From: Triops longicaudatus
Lineage: Eukaryota > Arthropoda > Branchiopoda > Notostraca > Triopsidae
NCBI GenBank assembly: GCA_022885665.1
Contig: JAGQDJ010000113.1
Span: forward strand, 114,844-178,843
Direction of reading: 5' to 3'
DNA length: 64,000 bases
The notes under the pieces are model-generated. The model was not told the origin of the DNA and ran no database searches. It was given only the letters and a program-made list of their open reading frames with translations. Each line of letters opens with the position of its first letter. Position 1 is the first letter of the stretch. Below are positions 12,201 to 23,700 of the stretch, piece after piece. Both the position numbers and the translations under genes were made by a program.

Positions 12201-15200
12201 ACTACATGAATGGCGGCAACCGAACACGTGGTCAAGCCGACGGCTTCGCTTTGGATATTTTGCCGAAACTCAAAGACGTCAAGAGCAAAGACAATAGTCT
12301 CACGCTTCTCCATTTCATCGTGCGCTTATATATTCAAGTAAGTACTTCACAAGACTTTAAAAAATCTTTTACTTTTAGTCTCTACAAAACTCAAAAACGA
12401 AACCGTTTCAAATTTCTTTGATTTCAGACTCAATTTCTAGCTTGTAAATCAAACGGTTACGTTACTTAGTTACAGTAAGGTAGGAAACCGGCAATGTTTG
12501 TCATAGCGTAGGCAGGCCTGGATAAAATTCGCGGAAACTTTTGCGAAGGAACAAGGTTGTAATCTAAAATTTCTCGAAAAAGTCACGATAAAGGGACACG
12601 TTTCGCTAAATTGGACGTTATGAAGATTAGTAAGATAGAAATAAAACAATTGAAAAATAATAAAACCAACTGGCTTAAGCGAAGCTTTTTAATAATAAGT
12701 TAGTTATTTGTACAATAGTAAATTGGTTAAACCAGAAAACTACGATGAAAATGTTTAGCTCGTTTAGCACAGTTAAAAAAGTGGGAGAAGTTTCAATTCC
12801 GTTACGCTTAGCATGTTTTGACGAATATTGCTGTAAATATTTCAGAAAGTGAACCAACTGTTTAGGAGTTTAGTTGTATAAGGCCTAGTCTCATCGTGAA
12901 ACTTAAAAACGATACCACTAAAACAGCTCAACGAATTTTAAGGGCTTTTGATTTTTTTCAGAGAAAAATTAGCTTCGTCCAATGAGCAGAAGTTGACCTC
13001 TGACATTGACAAAAAGTAAAAAAAATGCCTATGTGAAGCTGATTTAGAAAACACTGACTGTCGTTTGAATTGAGTTTAGTTCCCAAACTTTACTGCCAAT
13101 AGCTTTTCCGAAAACTAATGCAGTATTCACGAAAGTTTGCACGCTAGTTCCTATATAATGTAGCCAGAAGCACTGCAGCTTCAATTCCAGGAATTTACTG
13201 CGGTACATTTTTTTTATCCGCTACCCGGTAGCTGTAAAAGAGACTTTCAGTCACTATATCGTGGTAAGTATTTACCGCAGTACTTTCAGATTGATGCGGT
13301 TGCAGAAAAATAATATTAAAAAAAACAAGCAAATTTAAAGATTTACTTTGAAAAAATAAATAAATCGTACAGCATGGGTGAGAATACACGGCTTCACTTT
13401 TATTGTTGATTAACATTAAGCAAACTTAGGAAAATTTGCTGTTGAATTAGAGAAACAACAAACGCTCAAAAACATTGTCAGACAGCATACTCCGAACTTG
13501 GGTAAATATTCTCCCAGCTGTGATAAGTAGCCGCTCACAGGATGCTAATGATAGAAGAGCGGCATTATCCAGTGATCCCCCATTTACGCTATTGATCGGT
13601 TCCACGCAAACACAGCGTTAACAGAAAATCGTAAACTGTGCTGTGTTTAACGTGTGTAAGATTGCGAAGCACTCCATGCTCTCAGAAATTTTATTCTTAT
13701 TCTTAAAATAGCAAATTTCTTTAAATTATTCTTAATTAAATTAGTCTGAAAAAGGTAAAAAATACCACATTTAATTTTAATTCGACGCACGTATAAGGTT
13801 AGGGGTGATAACTGCACAATTTCTAAACAGCTGTCGTTGCTGGAAACCTTTAAAGAATATTTCAAATCACAGAAGTTAAATGCTGCTTGTTCTAAATGAC
13901 TTGCAACACCGGTCTTCTACTCAAGCGAATGTTTGTAATGTCGGTTTTTAGAGCCAAAAAATTGATCCGTGTATTGAACTAAAGTGACAGCAGGTAAGTT
14001 TTGAGCTACAGTGTCGTGTTCCGTGTAATTTATAATTAGAAATTGACAAATTTTCTGACCGCGTAAAATTGAAACCATCTTAAAAGAGACCGCGTAAATA
14101 GGGGGTTCACTGTTCTTCCAAAAGAGTTTCTTGAGCGTTGGATATTTTTCAAGCATGTGAGACTTGTTACTTGAGTCTGAAAGATAGAGCTAAGTTTCGA
14201 ATAGGTTAAAGCTCATTTTTTTAAATTAAAAATTTATTTTACCGCTAAATGCACGGCACTTTTCAGTGGCTTGAGATACAGGGGGTATTTTTGAAATTAC
14301 CGCGGTGAAAAACTACAGTAAAATATTTTATCGCGGTAGTTACCGCGGTAAGGGAATATGACGGTATATGAATCTGATTCAGTACACCGTTGCTTATTCT
14401 CGTGAATGTGGTGTCGTTGAAATTTTTCAAAATTGGCTTGAATAACTTGTAAACTGAGCTAATAGCTTTGCTATTTTTCGTGAAGTAAAAATTAACGGCT
14501 CAGTGACACCCAGTGGTGGCGCCAGGGGTTGCCCCGACAGATATTCGGTTTCCCCGACGGGGTGTCAATACCCATTGACTGTATGCAGATACCCATTTAT
14601 AGGTCTCCCCGACACCCATGTATGGCCTTCCCCGACAGGGTGTATATATACACCTCTGACACCCCCTGGCGCCGCCTCCGGTGACACCACACCCATTGTT
14701 TTTGAGAATAATTTTCTCCGTAAGAATCTTGAAAGTCGGACAAATTAGCTAGTAATTATTGCTCCTGGAGTCGAATTCTAGTTGGAAGATTTCGAAAGCG
14801 AGAACTTCGAAATGGCTATTCTGGCTCTTTAGAATTTCGCACTGGCAATGAAACTAAATTTGCTGAGTACAACGACATAGGAATGTTTGAAGCTTTTGAG
14901 TTCGAAACTCGCGAGAATTTAGTTCTCAATTTTCAGAATAGCTAAACAATTTTCGAAAAAAATGCAGTTGTCGCAGAAGTCTAAAATTTTTCGAGTCAAA
15001 AACGTCATGCTTGTCTTTGATAAATATGGTAATGGCAGATGTCTCACACCACTTTCTCTTGAAAACGGGACAAATTATCATTTTAACGATCCACGATAAC
15101 TCTGGCTTTTCATTTCATTTTTTTTCCCAGTCGGAACATTCTTTCGTATCTTTCAAGCTTCTTCGCTGAAATTCCAATAAGAAATCCAAAAATTTTATTC

Positions 15201-17055
15201 ATCAATACATAAGTCTTTGTATACTCTTAATAGCCTTTTCACTCAAAAAAGAAAGAATGAAGAAGTTTTAAAACCCCAAATTTGTGTTTACAGCGTCATG
15301 ACTCCCTAAGTGGCACTTCCGAGTCCAAGTTTCCGTTACCTGAGCCCAGTGATATTGAGCAAGCAGCCAACGTAAAATTCGACGATGTTGAGCAAGACTT
15401 AAAGAAGCTACACAAAGATCTGGAAGGTAATTATCTTAAATTTACAAACGAAAAAATCTCATTTCGAAATCTTTTCTCACGGTAACTTTTCTTGACACTC
15501 TCAAGCTTGCGAAAGCCGATCCAGCAAAGTCATTGCCTCTTCCGAAGAAGCTCATCTTCAACCTTTTAAGGACAAGATGGAAACTTTTATTGTTCACGGT
15601 AACTTAAGCAAAAATATTCCTTCTTTATTTTCAATTTCTCTCCGAAAAAAAAAAAAAAAAAATTAAAAATTACACGCAGAAAATCAACATTTTTTTGTGT
15701 TTCAGTCAAATTAAACCATAAATTAATACATAAAGCTAAGACAAAGTTTGTTTGATTTTTTTAAGGAATACCTTTTTATTTCTATTTATTTCTTAACTTT
15801 TCGTTTTGGTTAGTGATTCCACAGCCAATTAGAAACTTTTAAAAATATACAGGAAAGAATTCTCGATCTTTTCATTCACTTTTTATTCCATAGCCAAGAA
15901 AGAATTATCCGAACAAGATGACAATTTATCGGAGTGCAAGAGCAAGTACGTAATTTTTATATTTTAATTTTGTTGTTTGTGTACTGAAAAACACACGTAA
16001 AAACATTATTTTTTTTTATTCAAGATTTCAAGCAGTACGGGAATTCTTTCAGTACTTCCCGAAAGGAACGGGCACCAATGGTGAAGTTACTCCTAAAGAT
16101 TTTTTCTGCATTTGGGCTCCTTTTTGCAACGATTTTAAAGATTTGTGGAAGAAAGAACAGCAACGGATTGCCAAAGAAAAGTAAAACACAAAAATAGTAA
16201 AAGAAATAAGCTTAAAGCAACAAAAGAGAAAAAATAAAATCGATTCCTGTCGTTTCGATGAACTTCACTAAAAGGGTTTATTTTCTATTATTTTTTCTCT
16301 TTTCCAATGACGCTTTGCCAGGATAAGAGACATTCGGGAAGCGCAAGCCATTGTCAAACAAAAACAACAGAGTTTCGTCTCCAAAGTTGGCGCCAAGAAG
16401 AAGATATCTTCAACGGGATTAGTAAGCCTTTTTTCCTAGAAAAAAAATTCTTTTCAGAAAAGATTTACATTTCATAATAGAGCAAATTTGTAATCGCGCG
16501 TAAATGCAAGTATTATTGCGCTTTATTATTGATAAAATACTTTAGCTTTCATGAAAAAATATTCCCGCTTCACAAGTTATTGGCGAAATGTTTTGAAACA
16601 CACTCTTTGCAATGTCTTTTATAAAGTATTTTTCAGTATTATTCGTCATTATTGTAGTTCTTTAATTTAAATTTCTTCATTTATTTTATTCTGCAATACA
16701 TTAGTTACCTTTGCCTTACTAAGTTTCTTTTTTACTTCCGTTTTTTTCTGGTCTTTTTTTTCGTTGCTTTACAAATTCTAGAAAATATTCCTTGAGAATT
16801 TTGGAGCATCATTTTCATATTTCTACTTTTATTATTTTTAATTCGAATTCTTTAGTTCATTGCCTCATTTATTTTCTTTACTTTTAGCAGTTTTTGCATC
16901 CTGTTAGAAAACGTTGATCACGGGAGATTTAATCTGTATTTACATCTAGTATTTAAAAAAAAACGATGTTCGTGTTTATTTATTAATTATTGTTATTTTG
17001 TATTTTACAGAAAGCCAAGCTTTTACGAAAAGGTTACAAGCTCACCGAAGACTGA
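2209..17055 (+). CDS. capu: Formin, cappuccino/FMN1/FMN2 class (complete, 17 coding exons)
   Basis: Actin nucleator and elongator. Exons: 2209-3283, 5261-5434, 5778-5953, 6663-6840, 7412-7459, 7924-8580, 10243-10339, 10397-10550, 10829-10978, 11598-11807, 12143-12337, 15294-15426, 15506-15598, 15894-15945, 16025-16180, 16322-16421, 17011-17055. All introns are GT-AG. The summed length is 3693 nt, giving 1230 aa plus TGA, with phases matching at every junction. Order: low-complexity N-terminus (1-358), FMN-type N-terminal domain (359-534), coiled coil (about 535-609), proline-rich FH1 (610-769), FH2 (about 781-1190), basic tail to 1230. PMKPLYWTRI opens FH2 and GNYMNGGNRTRGQADGF is at 992-1008. 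The start is ATG 2209 (MGNKHS), because vertebrate FMN2 also begins MGN and the context has G at -3 and +4. Class assignment rests on remembered FMN1/FMN2/Capu similarity. Drosophila capu is the expected fly orthologue. Confidence 0.95.
3330..4035 (+). repeat. Degenerate TTAGG block in formin intron 1
   Basis: About 700 bp of TTAGGTTAAG-type pentamers starting 45 bp after the exon 1 donor, with TTAGG, TTAAG, TTACG and TTAGA variants. Confidence 0.75.
4291..4611 (+). repeat. Diverged tandem duplication in formin intron 1
   Basis: Unit 4291-4394 recurs at 4507-4611. GGTCGAAACC/AGTCGAAACC and ACCCGCGTAAGACAA/ACCCGCGTAAGACGA are shared in order. Confidence 0.55.
5261..6840 (+). CDS. capu: Formin exons 2-4: FMN-family N-terminal domain
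   Basis: Exons 5261-5434, 5778-5953 and 6663-6840 encode residues 359-534. Recognisable stretches are PEKLDFRIYEKFEGQMLINW across the exon 2/3 junction, DYYLKHVLAPQDLK, and LFKPDLMYYWTR across the exon 3/4 junction, all typical of FMN1/FMN2-type formins. In fly Capu the region before FH1 contains an inhibitory domain that binds the C-terminal tail. Assigning autoinhibition here is inference. A serine-rich linker follows the conserved part. Confidence 0.9.
7412..7459 (+). CDS. capu: Formin exon 5: 48-nt small exon
   Basis: This very short exon carries residues 535-550 (AMQTDNEWEEIEKERQ). It has an acceptor at 7410-7411 and a donor at 7460-7461, with phase 1 on both sides. Skipping it would keep the frame, so it is a possible cassette exon. 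Its sequence leads into the coiled coil of exon 6 and resembles the VQTD stretch at the same place in FMN1, recalled from memory. Confidence 0.8.
7924..8580 (+). CDS. capu: Formin exon 6: coiled coil plus FH1 proline-rich domain
   Basis: Residues 551-609 form a charged heptad-like helix (LHQSIIALKRENREMMERL and onward) that matches the segment before FH1 in FMN1. Residues 610-769 are FH1, with many runs of four to nine prolines separated by MGG, ISM or similar linkers. FH1 runs bind profilin-actin and feed the FH2 ring. The CCA/CCT repeats make the opposite strand an open poly-glycine frame, which is an artefact. Confidence 0.95.
8765..9230 (+). repeat. Dispersed repeat family A, copy 1 (formin intron 6)
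   Basis: Colinear with 18085-18560. Shared stretches are TCCGACCCTTTTCC-like, TACCATAGGAAGTG...AAATGCGAACGTGAAAAG, GACAAGAAGAAA and TTCGAACGCGCACTTAAAA. Identity is moderate and the family is unknown. Confidence 0.55.
9535..9960 (+). repeat. Diverged direct duplication in formin intron 6
   Basis: About 9536-9632 and 9858-9955 share AATAAACTGGT and AATGTACCACATTCTTATG-like stretches in the same order. Confidence 0.45.
10243..16421 (+). CDS. capu: Formin exons 7-16: FH2 actin-nucleating domain
   Basis: Ten exons encode residues 770-1216. In order they give PMKPLYWTRI (lasso/start), KLLDSKRSQMVGILVSSLHL (Ile868 sits where formins keep the actin-contacting isoleucine), LDKPEQFLYDLSCIPHFAER, GNYMNGGNRTRGQADGF, DILPKLKDVKSKD, KFPLPEP, HLQPFKDKMETF and DFFCIWAPFCNDFKDLWKKE. 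The domain is full length with no stops or frameshifts. FH2 dimers cap and track barbed ends processively. Two introns (15427-15505 and 15946-16024) are only 79 bp, while intron 11 (12338-15293) is nearly 3 kb. Confidence 0.95.
11270..11395. repeat. Small mixed CCTAA/TTAGG block in formin intron 9
   Basis: A short CCTAAC part is followed by TTAGG on the other strand. A 22-bp T-run lies just before it. Confidence 0.5.
12338..15293 (+). other. Formin intron 11, non-coding
   Basis: Nearly 3 kb with no exon-like frame. It holds the 170-bp hAT MITE and ACCGCGGTA-rich stretches near 13200-13290 and 14290-14360 that resemble each other weakly in inverted fashion and also recall 40700-40780, so an old transposon may span 13190-14360. 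Confidence 0.4.
14511..14680. mobile_element. hAT-type MITE in formin intron 11, 170 bp
   Basis: Ends CAGTGGTGGCGCCAGGGG and, inverted, CGGAGGCGGCGCCAGGGG, with a perfect 8-bp duplication GTGACACC (14503-14510 and 14681-14688). The interior has several CCCCGACA/CCCCGACG repeats. It is intronic, so it does not disturb coding. Confidence 0.9.
17011..17055 (+). CDS. capu: Formin exon 17: C-terminal basic tail
   Basis: The last coding exon carries 14 residues (KAKLLRKGYKLTED) and TGA, after a tattttacag acceptor. Together with the end of exon 16 (AKKKISSTGL) it forms a lysine-rich tail after FH2. In Capu and FMN2 the equivalent tail is the Formin-Spire interaction sequence, which also binds the N-terminal inhibitory domain. 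The GLKAK motif recalls the FMN2 tail from memory. Confidence 0.85.
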   Translation, partial: KAKLLRKGYKLTED

Positions 17056-17680
17056 ACCAAGTCTTCGTAGAGCTTATTATTATGGAAGAAAGATTCAACA
17101 TATTTCCGTGAAAAGTACATTATGCCTCCTCGTAACAGGATTTGGGAGATATTTCAAGGATGTTGGACGTTTACCAAAGCTTAACCGATTTTTTTTTTTA
17201 CCGTATCGTGTTCCTTGAGCTTTGGTCGCTCGTTGAAAAGGAAATCGTTTTGTATCGCATTATTACTTTCTATCGCATTAATGCACCAGTTAAGTTAAGT
17301 GTTTTTGTATAACGCTTTAATGATCGTCATGTGATATGTACAGAATACATTGGTGAGGTTGAAAGACTTCGTTGAACTTTGTTTTTTAGTTTTTTGTTAA
17401 ATGCGCATTTTCCTGCCTTGCTGCATGTGTTTTGATTAAACGTTACTTGCGAGCTCTTTATTCATGTTTTTTTTTCCAAAAAAATATTCATGTTCATAAA
17501 AAAATAATACAGTATCAAGGTAAGATTACGTCTTACTTGTACCAGTTTGTTTTAAACATGGTTTCGACTTGGCAATGAACTACTTGTCTGTTGATTGTAT
17601 GTGTTTTTCTACAAACTACTTCTCTGTAAAGTCAAACCTCGAACTTCTTTTGAATAAAGCGTTGTTTGCAGTATAAGAAG
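17056..17680 (+). other. Formin 3' UTR with poly(A) signal candidates
   Basis: After TGA 17053-17055 there is no further coding. ATTAAA at 17435-17440, followed by a T-rich tract, and AATAAA at 17653-17658, followed by a GT-rich stretch, are the best cleavage signals. The true end is not determined. Confidence 0.45.
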
Positions 17681-18084
17681 TAGCCTATAATATATCTGAC
17701 GCTTTTTTGTATTTTTTAAATATATTTGTTTTCTTTTAATGCCGACAATTGGATTATCCCTGAACACGTGAGGCAAACCACGAGCATTTTCATGAGGAAC
17801 AGAAGAAAATCTGTTGTTCCTCAAAAACACGAAGCAACACAAAATATCTACATACAGAATTTAGCGATGTAAAGGCTTTTTTAAGATACCAGAGACAAGT
17901 TATTATTTTTGCACATTTCTCGTAACAAGACGTTGAAAATAAGACAGTCTGGCAATTTTTATTGTGTTTTAATTTTTACCAGCAGAAGGTTACTGCCACA
18001 GTTAGATGCTTTGTTGATTTTCTAGAGAGATAGTGTAAGGAGTACTCGTTACGAAATTTTATTCAAGACGTAGTCTTAGCCTTT

Positions 18085-18560
18085 TATGTCCAAACAATAC
18101 GACGTTCAAAATTACCCAACAAACTCCGATCCTTTTCCCATATTATAGCTTACGGGTTTTTTGGAAGGGAACGTCGCGGTTAGGAAAACCGCGACTTGTG
18201 CTGAAAACTCAACTCAAAAATCGGAAATTGCCTGTAAAGTTAAAGACACTACAGCGACTAAAACAGTGTAGATACCACAGGAAGTGAAACAAGTGCGAAT
18301 ATGAAAAGGAATATAAGTCTTAAGGCCTCTTTTTCTGCCCTTCTCTTCTCATTCATATTTTTCCTAGAATAACTATAGTAATGTTCATTAAAATGAAAGG
18401 TCATGTGTAACGAGCTGATCTTATATAATATATGGCAAGAAGAAAATTATGCGAATATTTTTTTCTGAATTTGCGTCGTGAAATTCCTCGTTCGCTTTCG
18501 AAGGTGTCCCTTTGTGGTGTAGCTTTGAACGCGTGTTAAAACAAAATATGGAAAATATTG
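18085..18560 (+). repeat. Dispersed repeat family A, copy 2
   Basis: Direct copy of 8765-9230 lying 1 kb past the formin gene. It contains TACCACAGGAAGTG and GTGCGAATATGAAAAG. No ORF of note. Confidence 0.55.
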
Positions 18561-20051
18561 TTTTCGTTTTTAATAAAAAAAAATTTGCCGAAACATAAAA
18601 TACCCGCACATCTCTGTTATAAATAACCGCACTTGACATTAACTCACGGCTCTACAATAATGGATAAGTTACGCAAAATTTTGGAAAAATCGTTTGGATT
18701 TAGGTAACTGAGCCTTTACCAAGAAAAATCGAAACAAGAATATTTAAAAAACTGGTCCTGTATCCATCTTCAATCCGAAAAAAAACGAGATGCTGAAGGC
18801 AAGGATAAACCTCTTCTTGTAACTACATGTTAGTATTTTTAAAGGTATTTGCTCTAAATATGAACTAGTTCACTTTCAAAACAGGCCTATCAAGTGTATC
18901 CGTATTTTTAATAAACTTTTCATCGACTTGCCTTGCCTTACTTTTCGTCCATTGTATTCAAACTTTTATTCTTTTTTCGTCTTTTACAGCGAAGGAGATG
19001 AATAACAAGATAATTTTTCATAAATGTCAAACTTGAAGAGTAATTAAACGAACAAGAGTCGTTCTTTGAGAGCCCGACGGACCTCTTGACCTTTAGAAAA
19101 AGATAAACTTTTGGGTAAGGGGAGGTAGAAATGTAGAAAGAGGGGAAGCCAAACAAAATAAAAACGAAGCAAAGTGTTTCTACGAACCCAATAATGAACC
19201 TGGATCCGGGTACTCGCTTCTTCAAGTGCTTCTGGCACCACCGAAAAGTTTATCTTGATTCTTTGGATCAACACAGCCTCGTTATGGAGGAATAGCAAAA
19301 TCTGCTTTGTCGTAAAAAAATACGAAAAAAGACAAATAAAAGGAAAAAACATGAGGGAAATGCGAAAAGGACAAAAACGGAAAATAAATAGAAAAGAAAA
19401 TAAGAACGAAATAAACAGAAAAAGAGACAATTTGGAAGAAATGGAGAAAACGTAATTTTCGCAAGAAAAAGCACTACGCGACAGATGTGAGAGAAAAATC
19501 GAATTTTGTTTGAATTTTCTCCGGGTGCGCTTTTGCAGTGTGTAAATCAGCCGAGCGAGATATATGCAATTTCCGTATGCAAAACTCGAGATCGACAACA
19601 CATCTTTGCTCCCTTCAAAGAGTTTCTGTCTGCCGCAATCTATTATTTCTTTGATTTTCAGCTACATTTCACCGAGATTGCTTTTGTTACACTTCTTCGC
19701 ATACTTCGCTGGAATATAACTTGCAAAGAGCTCTTCACGTTTCGCATAAAATTATTTCTGACAATTAGTGTCAGAACCTTAAGCTTAACGTTTCGCATAC
19801 TTTATTTAATTGAAACTATTTACATATACTCTATAATTAATTTTTTTAATTAAATTTATGAAATCTAAAAACAGAGACAACGAAAAGAACACACCCTTTA
19901 TTTCTAAAAAAGCTGCAAGAATAAATAATCTCTAATTTTGCCATTCCTTTTTCAAATGAAACGCTTTTGGCTGATCTCTCTCGATATTGCTATATCTGTA
20001 TTTTTTTTTTCATTTTCAAGCGTTCAGTTGCTTAACATTTATGGTTCTTGT

Positions 20052-20236
20052 CAGTGGCGTCGTGCACTTCAAAAATTTTTTTTTTTTTTTGGGGGGGGGG
20101 CGATTTTGCATTTCTCTTAATAAAAGAGTTAATGAGTTATAAATGAGTTTTAAATGATACCTTTTTATTTCAGGATGGCAAAAATTTTGGGGGGGGGGCC
20201 CGGGCCCCCCCGGCCCCATATGGCACGACGCCTCTG
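20052..20236. mobile_element. hAT-type MITE, 185 bp
   Basis: Ends CAGTGGCGTCGTGC and, inverted, CAGAGGCGTCGTGC. Flanks GTTCTTGT (20044-20051) and GTTGTTGT (20237-20244) match at 7 of 8 positions. The interior carries T, G and C homopolymer runs with a GGGCCCGGGCCC palindrome. Confidence 0.85.
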
Positions 20237-21474
20237 GTTGTTGTTACTTTCGCATCGCGTTACAACTTACCCAGTTCACCTCTACTTTCTAGAGTCATTA
20301 TGAGACAAAAAAGAAAATATTCAAGAATGTGATAATTGTGACGAGATAAGACGTGTGAACCGGAAGTAACAGAACGAAACCATATCGCCAGTCAGGAAAT
20401 TGATCTCATTTTGTGAAGACAAAGTCATTTAACGCCCGGTTTCGCTAACTTTGGACTATTAGCAAAACGAGCTTCCGGTCACGTAGAAATCTCATTAAAA
20501 GCATATGACTCACTAAATCTCGGCTTCCTGGTCATTAAAGATAGCAAACTGCTTTAAATTTCACAAATTAAACGCAATATTCGTTACGACAATATTTTTC
20601 CTATAACGACTTCTAATTTTTTCCATTTATAATGTTTGCTTTTGTGATTTCTTTAAAAAGTTCTTTATTATCGTAACCGAACGTCACATTTTCCCATCGT
20701 ATTTTTTTTTGGGGGGGGAGGGGTCGTCCCATCTTCTTTGGACGAAAATTTGGTTTCTTTCCGTTTCCGAGAGAAAGTGGTGTGCGACACCTGCCGAAAC
20801 CGTGTTTACAAATGAAAAGCAAGACTTACAGACTATGGAAGGCAATTTTTGCGGCAACTATTCCCGAAGCAAAACGTCTAAGTTAATCCGAAAATTGTGC
20901 TAAAAACTCTTGCAAGCTTCAAATATTTCGGATGTCGTTTTACTTAACAATTTTATTATTCTTAGTACAAATAGATTTTTAAGAATCAAAATGGTAGTGT
21001 CGAACTTATCGTGTTTGGAATCTTCTGACTCGAACTCGAGCACAATAGTTCCTAACTTGTTAATTTTTGTAATCAAAATTTTTTGCGGAATTTTATTCTA
21101 AGAAATTAGTGTAGTTTTATTGAGGGAATCGTTGTTTTAACTCGTCAAAAATAGCAAAGGTATTACGTTCGTTTAAAAGATTCGAGCCTTTTTCGAAAAA
21201 CCTCAGCGAAAACATCTTCATGACATTAATACTACTGGTATATTGATGCGAAGATGCTTTTGGCTAAATTGCATCGAAACTGGGGTGCAAGTTATCGAGA
21301 ATACTACCATTTTTCTGCAAAGAAGCTCTTGACAGTGAAGTTTGCAAACTGATTTACAGGTAAATTCTTACGAATCGCTTTTTCGATTTTTTTAAATTTT
21401 ATTCTGAAAGCCGAACAATGGATTTCCGATCCGCTCACTACAGGAAAACATTTTCGCTGGAAAAGTTATGGTAA

Positions 21475-22675
21475 AGGTAACTTATCTAACTTAGGTTACA
21501 TTAACTTTCGTTCGGCTAACTTTTTCAGGTTGGGTTTAAGTGCAGTTATGCTTGTTGCACTAATTGAAGCTAGTTCACGTTTGTTAAGTTAGGCTACATT
21601 AATTAAGTTAGGCTGCGTTGATTAAGTTAAATTACGTTAGTTGAATTAGATTAAGGCATGTTACGTCAGCGTAGGTTAATTATGTTACGTTATATTAAAT
21701 TATGTGCAATATTACTTAATTCTTTTGTGCTCAGTTACGTTTGTTAAGTTAGTTTAGTCTTACTAGGCATTTCTAACACGGTGTTACTGAATTTCCGTTA
21801 CGTCTTGGATTAAAATTATGCATTTTTCAAGAAAAAGCGTTCAGTAGACGTAAAACATTCAAATAGTAATGAACAAGTTTTATGGGTAGCCCTACTTAAC
21901 AACATTTTAGAGGGTTTTATCCCTTTTTCGGTTAATTTAGTGATTCTTTAGAAAATTGTTCTACTGATAACGTTTAGGTGATTTTTCTGTTTGATGTTAA
22001 CATACTTTAAAATGAGATGTTCTTTGAACCAGAATATTTGACTTAAATTAAATTAGGATTGATAGTTAAACAAGGTTATGTTAGGTTAAGTTAGGCTATG
22101 TTAATGTACCATTTATATGCTAGATTACATTAGTACATTAAGTTGGTTTAGCTTGTTAAGCGTCATCAAATTGCATTAGATTAGTTACGTTATAATTGCG
22201 TTCAGTTAGGTTAGCTACGTTAAGTTAATTTAGTTAAAATGGATCGAGTTTTACTACGTCAGGTTACCTTAGTTAAGTTAAATAGGTAATGTATTATTTA
22301 ATTAAGTTAGGTTGAGTAATTTTACCTTAGACAAGTTAGGCTAGGTATAGGTTACATAGGAAACATGAGTTAAGTTAGGTTACGTTTGTTGACCTAGGTT
22401 AAATAAGATTGCGTCAGGCTATGTTTACTATGTTAGGTTACGTTTGCTACGCTTGGTTAAGTTTATTATGTTAGGTTACAGTAGGCTACACTAAGCTAGG
22501 TTATATTAATTTTGTTACGCTTGTTAACCAAAGCCAACTTAGATAATGTGAGTGAATTTAGGTTAAGTTAGGTTAAGGCTTGCAAACTTAGGTGAAGTAA
22601 CGTTAGGTAAGTTATTGAGTTGCGGTAAGTTAGGTAAGTTGGGAGAGGTTGGCAAAATTTGAGTGTTAAGTTAGA
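21475..22675 (+). repeat. Long degenerate TTAGG block
   Basis: About 1.2 kb of GTTAGGTTAAGTTAGG-type sequence, interrupted near 21800-22010. Confidence 0.75.
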
Positions 22676-22677
22676 TA

Positions 22678-23487
22678 CAGTGATACCCCGTTTAACGAAC
22701 CTAATCCGTTCTTGGATAATGTTCGGTGTAAGAATCGTTCGTTATCAGAGACACAAGTTCCCACAAAATTCAGTAGAAATCAATTTAACCGTTCCTGATC
22801 CCGGATCAAAACTTGAAAATGTTGATTTAAAAAAAAGCAAAAAAAAAGTAAAAATACATATTTCTAACATGTATTAATAAGTTTCGTTCGATCAGTGATT
22901 CTCAAGATCACTCTAGGTTACATAAGTCGTCGATTTTCTTGCCCCTAACGAACACGCATTGGCTTTCTTGGCCAGCATAGGTTGAAAGAATCCGTCTAAT
23001 GTGGTTTGCTTTTGTCTCTTCTTTACTGCGGTTCTGAATAAATGCACGGCAGTGCACGTTGTAAGTCTGAACATCTGTTCACTTTAGCTTGATTTGGGTG
23101 CCACATTTTTGCTTTGACTTTAATTCCTTCCCATTTCGTAAGAAATTCCTCGTCCAGTCTTCTTTAAAATATATCTCTTCTTGTTCTTGTTACCATTGTG
23201 ACTCCTCTTGTGCCATTTTAAGACCACTAATAATCGGAGAGAAGAACTGAGACCAGGTAATCAAACAGGAATGTGCAAGCAGGCTTTTTCCCATGAAATG
23301 ATTGGTATGGGGAAGCCAAGTTCTCGTCTAACGTACGCGTGCAGACAGGGAAACCTAACGGCCAATTTTTTAAAACTTTTCTGCTCACCTCAAGCGGCTC
23401 GTAGTGCGAGTCATTTTTTCACCCGCGCGCGAGTTTGTTGTACAACTTGTTCGCTATACAATGCGTTCATTAAACGGGATACCACTG
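22678..23487 (+). mobile_element. Pogo/Tigger-like non-autonomous DNA transposon, copy 2
   Basis: The left end CAGTGATACCCCGTTTAACG is preceded by TA. The right end is the inverted GTTCATTAAACGGGATACCA type. It is colinear in inverted orientation with copy 1. It sits inside a TTAGG-type repeat block that continues on both sides. Short open frames here have no recognised transposase motif. Confidence 0.7.
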
Positions 23488-23494
23488 ATATATT

Positions 23495-23700
23495 AATTTA
23501 GGCTAACTTTTTTTTTTTACCCTAGTTAAGCAGGGTTTCGGTCGTCAAGTTATGCAGTATTTAACTTACGTAACTAAGTTACGTTAGCTAAGTTAGTTTA
23601 AGTTAGTAAGCTAATTAATGTAAGTTAAGTTAGGTTATATTAAGCTCTTTTGAGTTAAGCATAAGTACGGTTAGGTTAGTTGAGCTACGTTGTTACGCAA
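23495..23700 (+). repeat. Degenerate TTAGG block, continuation past Tigger-like copy 2
   Basis: Same orientation as the block before 22676, so the transposon appears inserted in one array. Confidence 0.65.

Larger units (their letters stand above)
17681..21474. other. Intergenic, mostly unassigned
   Basis: AT-rich. Contains repeat family A copy 2 and the 185-bp MITE. A purine-rich upper-strand stretch at 19300-19450 produces overlapping open frames on both strands with no protein character. Nothing else is recognised. Confidence 0.5.

Noticed and set aside
19044..19601. 185-codon minus frame and overlapping plus frames
   Set aside because: They arise from purine-rich sequence on one strand; the translations are Phe/Ser/Leu runs without domain character.
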